Shown in pieces: positions 41,405 through 47,492 of a stretch of 50,341 nucleotides of DNA. Made by a program: the position numbers and the translations under genes. A model generated the notes under the pieces. It made no database searches. It saw only the letters and a program-made list of their open reading frames with translations, and was not told the DNA's origin. Every line of letters begins with the position of its first letter. The first letter of the stretch is position 1. Source of the DNA: CAZPYT01 sp964590955 (GTDB lineage: Bacteria; Patescibacteriota; WWE3; UBA101185; UBA10185); NCBI GenBank assembly GCA_964590955.1, contig CAZPYT010000003.1:1-50341 (forward strand), read 5' to 3'.

Positions 41405-42124
41405 CTACATTTTTACCGCAGTAAGTGCCAAAAAAGTTGGAAATTCACCGTAGTCGCGCTTATTTTCAGATATTTCATGCAGTTTGTCCACTCTTAGTCC
41501 GTTTTTTGAAAATTCCTCAAAGTATCTGTATAAAGGTCTGTGATAGTAATAAGATGTTATTGATCTGCCGCCTTTGTGCACGTTGGTATTTAGGGGAATT
41601 GTGTCTTCGCTCATGTATCTGTCTACTCTTCTGTAAACTAGTTTTCTTTTTTTATCTTCTCCCCAGCCGCTTTGCCTTGGTATTCTAAATGCCGGATGCA
41701 TCATAAATATTATGATTTTACCTTTTGGTTTAAGTTTTTTAGCAGCCTGCGAAATTATTTTATCCAGTGGGTCCATATCCTGTATGCTCAATAAGAACAC
41801 AATATAGTCGAATTCGGGTGTTGATACTTGTTTTAGGCTTGCTGCATCATCTATATAGAAAAAACCTTCTTTTGCATGTCTTTTTTTTGCGCTGTTAATT
41901 AAGTTTGGGCTTGAATCTATTCCTGTGTATTTTCCGCCTGCGCGATCGACATAGTAAGATAAGGCTCCTTGTCCGCAACCAATATCCAGCACAGCTTCGC
42001 CTTTTTTAAGGTTCATCAATTTCATTACTTCAGGAATTGCGTATTCCTGATGAAATTTATGTCCTTTACTGCCTACCATGGTATCGTACCAGTGTGCCAT
42101 TTTGTCCCAGTTGCTTTTTGTCAT
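41405..42124 (-). CDS. SAM-dependent methyltransferase (class I)
   Basis: A 239-residue enzyme with motif I AVLDIGCGQGALSYYVDRAG, the acidic GIDSS of motif II and DYIVFLLSIQDMDPLD near motif IV. The substrate is unknown; small molecule, lipid or sugar are all possible. TAGAAT (42131-42136) ends 6 nt before the ATG, so it is probably leaderless. It is divergent from the sugar epimerase gene at 42178, which points to glycan metabolism but does not prove it. Confidence 0.8.
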   Translation of the reverse strand: MTKSNWDKMAHWYDTMVGSKGHKFHQEYAIPEVMKLMNLKKGEAVLDIGCGQGALSYYVDRAGGKYTGIDSSPNLINSAKKRHAKEGFFYIDDAASLKQVSTPEFDYIVFLLSIQDMDPLDKIISQAAKKLKPKGKIIIFMMHPAFRIPRQSGWGEDKKRKLVYRRVDRYMSEDTIPLNTNVHKGGRSITSYYYHRPLYRYFEEFSKNGLRVDKLHEISENKRDYGEFPTFLALTAVKM

Positions 42125-42177
42125 AAGTAGATTCTACTACACCTTGTCCAAAAAAAACTTGATATAATGGCTAGTAT

Positions 42178-43254
42178 ATGAAAATTCTTGTAACCGGTGC
42201 TGCAGGTTTTATTGGCAGCTATATAACCCGCGAGCTAATAAGACGCGGTGACGATGTTATAGGCATAGATAATTTTAACGACTATTATCCCAAAGAATGC
42301 AAGGAGTTTAATCTCGACCTGACTTATCTGGAAGCGGGCGAAAAAGCAAAAAAATTTAATAAAACTGAAGTTGAACCTATATTCAAAAAACTTCATGAAT
42401 ATCGAGGACTTACAGCAGTCGAAAAGCCCGGTAAGTACGTCTTTGTAGAAGGCGATATCGTCGACAAAGAGCTTGTTCCTGAAATCTTTAAGAAGAATAA
42501 ACCTGAGGCAGTTATTCATTTAGCAGCAATGGCAGGTGTACCTTATTCTTTAAAAAAGCCATTGTTATATTCGGAAGTCAATGTGACGGGCACTGTAAAT
42601 TTATTGGAACAGGCACGCCAACATAATCTGAAGAAATTTGTTTTTGGAAGCAGTTCGTCTGTGTACGGCGATAGAAATTCCGTACCATTCAGAGAAGACG
42701 ATGACGTATCTCAGCCTATTTCTACTTATGCTGCGACTAAAAGAATGGGTGAGCTCATAGGTTATACCTATCATTATTTATATAAAATACCGATCATAAA
42801 TGCCAGAATATTTGGGCCAATATACGGACCTCTGCAAAGATTTTACGGAATGGCAGCTCAAAGGTTTATCAAACAAGTTTATCAGGGAAAGCCCATTACA
42901 ATTTATGGTCACGGAACTATGGGAAGAGACAGCACCTATATTGATGACGAAGTGTCCGGTCTAATTAAATGTTTAGATGCAGACATAGAATTTGATACTT
43001 TTAACATTGGAACCGGAAATCCCGTAACGGTAAATGATCTTGCAGATTATGTTATTAAATATTTTGGAAAAGGGAGCATAGTGAATATTGATAAACCTCC
43101 TACTGAAGTCCCCATAACCTTTGCAGATATTTCAAAAGCAAAAAAGCATTTGGGATATGAACCAAAAATGACATTTGAAGAAGGAATTAAGCGACAGGTA
43201 GAGGTTTTCAAAATGATGCCGGACTGGTATAAGAATATGGAGGAAAAATTATAA
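42178..43254 (+). CDS. NAD-dependent sugar epimerase (UDP-glucuronate 4-epimerase-like)
   Basis: A 358-residue extended SDR enzyme. It has the NAD motif TGAAGFIGSYITRELIRRG, the catalytic Ser/Thr region FGSSSSVYGDRNSVPF and YAATKRMGEL with the YxxxK dyad, followed by NARIFGPIYGP. It resembles the UDP-glucuronate/UDP-galactose 4-epimerase group. TATAAT (42163-42168) lies 9 nt before the ATG. The stop overlaps the following glycosyltransferase gene by 1 nt, so the pair probably makes and uses one sugar. Confidence 0.82.
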   Translation: MKILVTGAAGFIGSYITRELIRRGDDVIGIDNFNDYYPKECKEFNLDLTYLEAGEKAKKFNKTEVEPIFKKLHEYRGLTAVEKPGKYVFVEGDIVDKELVPEIFKKNKPEAVIHLAAMAGVPYSLKKPLLYSEVNVTGTVNLLEQARQHNLKKFVFGSSSSVYGDRNSVPFREDDDVSQPISTYAATKRMGELIGYTYHYLYKIPIINARIFGPIYGPLQRFYGMAAQRFIKQVYQGKPITIYGHGTMGRDSTYIDDEVSGLIKCLDADIEFDTFNIGTGNPVTVNDLADYVIKYFGKGSIVNIDKPPTEVPITFADISKAKKHLGYEPKMTFEEGIKRQVEVFKMMPDWYKNMEEKL

Positions 43255-44219
43255 TGAAAGTTTATAAGAAAAAACTGGTTTCAGTAGTTATACCTTGCTA
43301 CAACGAAGAAAAAAATATAGATCGTACTTTAGATGGACTTGTAGCGTTAGCAAAAGAAAGTTCGTATGACTTTGAAATAATCGCGGTCAACGACGGCAGT
43401 AAAGATAATACCTGGGAAGTTATAGATTCTTATGCCAAGAAAAACAAACTAATCAAGGGTGTGAATTTAATGACAAATTATGGAATGTCTCAGGCTTATA
43501 TGGCCGGTTTCAAGGTTTCAAAAGGTGATTATGTTATAACTGTTTCTGCAGATTTAGAAATTCCACTTGAAAATATCGATAAGGTAATTAAATATCTTGA
43601 TGAAGGTTATGATTTTGTAAATACAAACAGACACGGCAGGTGGGGTAAAGACCGCGCTGTAAAAAGCGGATTGGCCAACAAAATAATTGCAAAAATCAGT
43701 AAAGTTCACATGCTTGATAGAGGCTCCGGAATGAAAGGTTTTAAGCGCGTATTGATTGACAATTTGAGGTTGTATGGAGAAATGCACCGATTTATCCCTG
43801 ATTATGTGAGTTTATACGGGGCAAAAATGATTGAGTTCAGAGTGGACTTTAAAGACAGAGATTTTGGTGTTTCAGCCTACAGTAAACAAAGCAGGGTTGT
43901 AAGGGTTTTACTGGATTTGATAACACTTGCTTTCATGCTCTATTTTGCAAAAAAACCATTTTATGCTATGCCCGGAAGACTATTCGGTGCGACCGGAGCG
44001 CTAATTGCGGGTTTTGGTGCTTTAGGCACAGGTTACTTGTTAGTTCTTAAGCTGATGGGTTACAGTATCGGGGATCGCCCTCTTTTTATGGTATCGATTC
44101 TTATGCTGGTTTTAGGCTTGCAGTCAATAATGATTGGTGTTCTTGGAGAACTAATGATGCGCATTTATTTTGAGTCGAGCGGGCGCGACACTTTTGTTAT
44201 ACGGGAAGTAAAAAACTAA
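43254..44219 (+). CDS. Membrane-bound glycosyltransferase family 2 (DPM1/GtrB-like)
   Basis: A 321-residue enzyme. The N-terminal GT-A domain has VVIPCYNEEKNIDRTLDGL, IIAVNDGSKDNTWEV and ITVSADLEIPLENI with the metal-binding acidic residues. Two C-terminal transmembrane helices lie at about 238-262 and 274-302. This is the layout of enzymes that transfer a sugar to a polyprenyl phosphate carrier. It is co-transcribed with the epimerase gene and converges on the UXS-like gene with a 4-bp overlap. Confidence 0.85.
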   Translation: MKVYKKKLVSVVIPCYNEEKNIDRTLDGLVALAKESSYDFEIIAVNDGSKDNTWEVIDSYAKKNKLIKGVNLMTNYGMSQAYMAGFKVSKGDYVITVSADLEIPLENIDKVIKYLDEGYDFVNTNRHGRWGKDRAVKSGLANKIIAKISKVHMLDRGSGMKGFKRVLIDNLRLYGEMHRFIPDYVSLYGAKMIEFRVDFKDRDFGVSAYSKQSRVVRVLLDLITLAFMLYFAKKPFYAMPGRLFGATGALIAGFGALGTGYLLVLKLMGYSIGDRPLFMVSILMLVLGLQSIMIGVLGELMMRIYFESSGRDTFVIREVKN

Positions 44220-45163
44220 AGTACTGTTTTAAAATATTCGATTGTTTTTTTCAATCCTTCTTCCAGTTTTATATGTGGTTCCCAGTTTAATTCTTTTTTG
44301 GCCAGGGTAATGTCGGGTTTTCGAACTTTAGGATCATCAATAGGTAAATCTTTATAAACTATTTCTGATTTAGATTCGGTTAAATTAATAACTTTTTCTG
44401 CTAGTTCTTTTACGGTAAATTCGTCAGGATTTCCAATATTCACCGGTCCTATAAAGTTATCTTTTTGCATGAGTTTATAAATTCCGTCTATTTCGTCACT
44501 GACGTAGCAAAAAGACCTGGTCTGAGAACCGTCTCCATAAATTGTAATAGGCTCATTCTTTAGTGCTTGAATTATGAAGTTTGATACAACGCGACCATCG
44601 TCGACTGCCATTCTAGTGCCGTAAGTATTAAAAATTCTGATAACCCTAATTTCCAGTTTATGCTGGCGGTGGTAGTCAAAAAACAAAGTTTCGGCTACCC
44701 TTTTTCCTTCGTCGTAGCATGACCTCGGTCCTGTTGTATTTACATTTCCTCTGTATGTTTCTTTTTGAGGATGTTCCAATGGGTCCCCGTAAATTTCTGA
44801 AGTTGATGCCTGCAGAATTCTTGCATTATGCTTCAGGGCAAGACCCAAAACATTTATCACACCCATTGTGTTTGCTTTGATGGTTCTGACAGGGTTATAT
44901 TGGTAATGTATAGGGGACGCCGGACATGCAAGATTGAATATTTCATCAATTTTTTCTGTATGTAAAAATAGTGGATTAATAATGTCGTGCTCAACAAACA
45001 CAAAATTCTCTTTATTTTGTAAGTGTTCAATATTTCTAATATTTCCCGTAAAGAGATTGTCTACACAGATAACTCTATAATTTTTTGATATCAGTAAGTC
45101 GCAAAGATGGCTGCCCAAAAATCCGGCGCCTCCGGTTACCACAGCTGTTTTAAATTCTTTCAT
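44216..45163 (-). CDS. UDP-glucuronate decarboxylase-like enzyme (UDP-xylose synthase)
   Basis: A 315-residue SDR enzyme very close in pattern to UXS. It has TGGAGFLGSHLCDLL, FNLACPASPIHYQYNPVRTI, STSEIYGDPLEHPQ and SCYDEGKRVAETLFFDYHRQ with the YxxxK dyad, then RIFNTYGTRM. It would convert UDP-glucuronate to UDP-xylose for a surface glycan. It overlaps the upstream phosphatase-like gene by 14 nt. Confidence 0.88.
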   Translation of the reverse strand: MKEFKTAVVTGGAGFLGSHLCDLLISKNYRVICVDNLFTGNIRNIEHLQNKENFVFVEHDIINPLFLHTEKIDEIFNLACPASPIHYQYNPVRTIKANTMGVINVLGLALKHNARILQASTSEIYGDPLEHPQKETYRGNVNTTGPRSCYDEGKRVAETLFFDYHRQHKLEIRVIRIFNTYGTRMAVDDGRVVSNFIIQALKNEPITIYGDGSQTRSFCYVSDEIDGIYKLMQKDNFIGPVNIGNPDEFTVKELAEKVINLTESKSEIVYKDLPIDDPKVRKPDITLAKKELNWEPHIKLEEGLKKTIEYFKTVL

Positions 45164-45674
45164 ATTTTATAAATTCCTTTCCGTTATAAATTGTCTTTAT
45201 ACAATCGCTTTCTAAAAGTATATCCAATAATTTATTGTTTTTAATAATTTCTTCATATGTATGCCCCGTTTTTAATGAGACGTATAGGCTGATTGGGAGA
45301 TCATGAGAAACTATGATTGAGTTGCCGTCATTATTTTCTAAAGCTTCTTCAACAACTCGATTAAATTCTTTGTATATCTCTTCATAGTGTTCTCGTGTGT
45401 TGTTTTGGGTATGTTGTTCATGAAGGTTTTCTCTAATTGTAGCGTATCTGTTGATTACTCGAGCCAAAAGATCAGCGGTTTCACGCGTTCTTTGGAACGG
45501 ACTTGTATATATATGATTAATGGATTTATCAACTTCTTTTATTTTGTGAGCCAATTCCACAATATCTTCAAGACCTTGTAAAGTTAGAGGCCCGTCTTTT
45601 TCAGATTTATCAGTAGCTTTTCTAAAATAAGGTTTGTAATGCCCGTGTCTGACGAAATATAAAATATTTATCAT
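45150..45674 (-). CDS. Histidine phosphatase family protein
   Basis: A 174-residue member of the phosphoglycerate-mutase-like family. It has the catalytic LYFVRHGHYKP, the second Arg in YTSPFQRTRETADLLARVI, and the second His in NSIIVSHDLPISLYV. The substrate is unknown, and a sugar phosphate is plausible beside the sugar genes. The start is taken at 45674 because TAAAAT (45681-45686) ends 6 nt before it; an ATG at 45680 would touch the -10 box. Confidence 0.85.
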   Translation of the reverse strand: MINILYFVRHGHYKPYFRKATDKSEKDGPLTLQGLEDIVELAHKIKEVDKSINHIYTSPFQRTRETADLLARVINRYATIRENLHEQHTQNNTREHYEEIYKEFNRVVEEALENNDGNSIIVSHDLPISLYVSLKTGHTYEEIIKNNKLLDILLESDCIKTIYNGKEFIKYERI

Positions 45675-45928
45675 TCTCATATTTTATCAAACAAAATGAG
45701 GAAGCAGTTAGAGCTGAATTTTTACTAAATTTGTGAGAATTGAGAAAAGGGCAAGGCGGTTATAAAACTTTGATGTTTGCGCTTTGTATTCAAAACAACT
45801 CTTTAGAATTGTTAAATTTAAAAAGCAAAACATGTCTCTTCTATCTCCGGTATTTTTTTTCTCATCTCTCTTTTCTTTATGCGCAAAACCCAAAATAAAA
45901 AGTTTGTGCATAAAATAGCGTGAAGTCA

Positions 45929-46217
45929 GCGGTCGCAGCGAATTACCTTTAATAATTACCTTCTATGATTAAGAAGTGCGACCGCGTACTTTCGTCTCTT
46001 GGCTCTGAATCTTTTTGGGTTTAGCCAAAAATTTTCAGAAGCCTCTCTTCCCGCTCCCCAGCGGGCATTAATATATTGTTTTTTGTGACTGCAACAATAC
46101 AATTCTCACAGACAACCGAGTTGCTGTTAAGAGCCCGATTAGGCAAGGGGAGCTAAGGAAAGGATCTCCTTCCGCACCCTTGCGAGGTGCTCTTATAAAT
46201 TGATTGTAACAATCAAT
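45929..46217 (-). ncRNA. Candidate structured RNA, about 290 nt
   Basis: The stretch 45681-46315 has no credible gene but is full of palindromes. In minus-strand order these are: ATTGATTG-TTA-CAATCAAT (46217-46199), right at the predicted transcription start; a 7-bp stem TAAGAGC/GCTCTTA (46195-46128) enclosing two hairpins (GCACC/GGTGC and GGAAGGA/TCC-TTCC); CCCGCT-GGGG-AGCGGG (46065-46050); CTGAA..TTTTTGG/CCAAAAA..TTCAG (46038-46005); and GCGGTCGCA/TGCGACCGC (45985-45929) with an inner stem. I cannot match it to tmRNA, SRP RNA or 6S RNA. The 3' end is uncertain. Confidence 0.5.
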
Positions 46218-46223
46218 GAGGGA

Positions 46224-46252
46224 ATTATACCTTATCCTATAATACTTGTCTA
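46224..46252 (-). promoter_or_regulatory. Promoter of the candidate structured RNA
   Basis: Minus-strand TAGACA (46252-46247), 17-nt spacer, TATAAT (46229-46224). The expected start, about 46217, coincides with the first base of a perfect 8-bp hairpin. Confidence 0.65.
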
Positions 46253-46315
46253 TCCTATAAGGTAGAAAATATATCACTGTATGATTTAGCTGTCTGTTGT
46301 AAGGAGAAAGCCGAT

Positions 46316-46888
46316 TTACTTAAAAATATTAATAAAAAGCAGTAAAAAAATATAATATGACACCATAATTCCGATATAAGTCCAGTAGGTATAATACATT
46401 TTTGGAGACCATGGATTAAAACTTGATTCCCCCTTCAAAACTTTTAAACAATATTCGCCAAAACCAACTTCCGGCTTAATTTGATGGATTTTTCTTAAAA
46501 ATGGTAAAAATGGGGGTTCTTCAAAACTGAGCGAGCCTGACAGAGCAAATTCCCGCTGGTGATCAGTTAGAATAATTAATAATATGTAGGACTTTTTTGT
46601 TTCCACCAGTTCAATACTTTTAATGTCTGTGATATTGATTGTGTGTTTAGAGAAAAATTTATGAATTTCAACTGTATTTTTTTCTTCATCGAGCTTGATG
46701 TAATGCTTATTACTTAGAGATATAAAACTAAAAAGTAGGGTAATTGAATATATAAAAGTAAAAATTAGTATCACTGCTATGCCATATCTCTCATAAAGAT
46801 AATACATAGCCAGTGCAACGATAAAGAAACTGACAAAAAGAACAGCTTTGTGTTTTACTTTAATTGGAGGAACATACCTGAGAATCAC
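46316..46888 (-). CDS. Membrane protein with possible PH-like domain
   Basis: A 190-residue protein, unrecognised. Two N-terminal membrane helices (about 16-33 and 36-57) are followed by a soluble beta-rich stretch (YIKLDEEKNTVEIHKFFSKH, KSYILLIILTDHQREFAL) reminiscent of bacterial PH-like domains. A final helix lies at about residues 170-188. The start is GTG 46888; TATAAT (46895-46900) ends 6 nt before it, so it is leaderless. It lies 18 nt after the sortase gene on the same strand. Confidence 0.6.
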   Translation of the reverse strand: MILRYVPPIKVKHKAVLFVSFFIVALAMYYLYERYGIAVILIFTFIYSITLLFSFISLSNKHYIKLDEEKNTVEIHKFFSKHTINITDIKSIELVETKKSYILLIILTDHQREFALSGSLSFEEPPFLPFLRKIHQIKPEVGFGEYCLKVLKGESSFNPWSPKMYYTYWTYIGIMVSYYIFLLLFINIFK

Positions 46889-46906
46889 ATTTTAATTATA
46901 TACTTT

Positions 46907-47434
46907 TTAATTTACCGGCGTTGCTGTAATTACGAGCCTTTTCAAATCTAAAAATCCCGAACAAGTATATAAAGTTAATCTGGTATCATCTGTTGGGTTT
47001 AATATGTGAGTTTGATCTGGGGTTACATTAAACTTTGATTTTACCTCAAATGTTTTTGTTGTGTCGTCATTGAAAGAAATTGTAAAAGTGTCACCGGTTT
47101 TAAGTTTATACAATTGCCCGAAAACATTAGGAAAGTTATGCCCGAAAATTATACTGTTGCCTTTTTCTCCGGGAAGAGGGCTTTCTTCAAGGTAAAAAGC
47201 GCCTTCACCCGAGAATTTCCACTTTCCATTTTCCATATTAGCTATTTGTATAGGCAATGCTATTTGTAGTGAGTTTATTTCGATTTTTGTAGGGACAATT
47301 TCTTTTTGTTCAGCGGTATTTTCTTGAACCGGAACTTCGATCTTTTCATATCTTTTAGACAACATGTAGAAAAAAACTGCGAAAGAGACAGCTGAAATAG
47401 CCAAAAATATATAACCTGCTAGAAATCTATTCAT
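46907..47434 (-). CDS. Sortase
   Basis: A 175-residue transpeptidase anchored by an N-terminal transmembrane helix (about 5-26). The catalytic His is in SIIFGHNFPNVF, Cys in RLTLYTCSGF and Arg in LDLKRLVITA. Sortases join surface proteins to the cell wall or polymerise pili. The ATG at 47434 is chosen: TAAAAT (47442-47447) ends 7 nt before it, and the longer frame would run into the LamG gene. The neighbouring LamG protein is the obvious client but lacks a C-terminal sorting signal. Confidence 0.88.
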   Translation of the reverse strand: MNRFLAGYIFLAISAVSFAVFFYMLSKRYEKIEVPVQENTAEQKEIVPTKIEINSLQIALPIQIANMENGKWKFSGEGAFYLEESPLPGEKGNSIIFGHNFPNVFGQLYKLKTGDTFTISFNDDTTKTFEVKSKFNVTPDQTHILNPTDDTRLTLYTCSGFLDLKRLVITATPVN

Positions 47435-47492
47435 ACTCACAATTTTAATACATATTTGTTTTGTATGCTGATTTATGACTATGTTTGGTTTT

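Noticed and set aside
45708..45911. A 67-codon minus-strand frame after the candidate RNA
   Set aside because: No ribosome binding site or suitably placed -10 box; composition is random-like.
46128..46195. Possible tRNA or SRP RNA, because of a 7-bp closing stem and a GGAAGG sequence
   Set aside because: There is no TTCGA-type T loop, no anticodon arm of the right size and no CCA. The SRP helix-8 flanks (AGCAG and CAGG) are missing.
46068..46277. A 69-codon minus-strand frame across the structured region
   Set aside because: It spans the promoter and the stems of the RNA candidate, has no start signal and an implausible composition.
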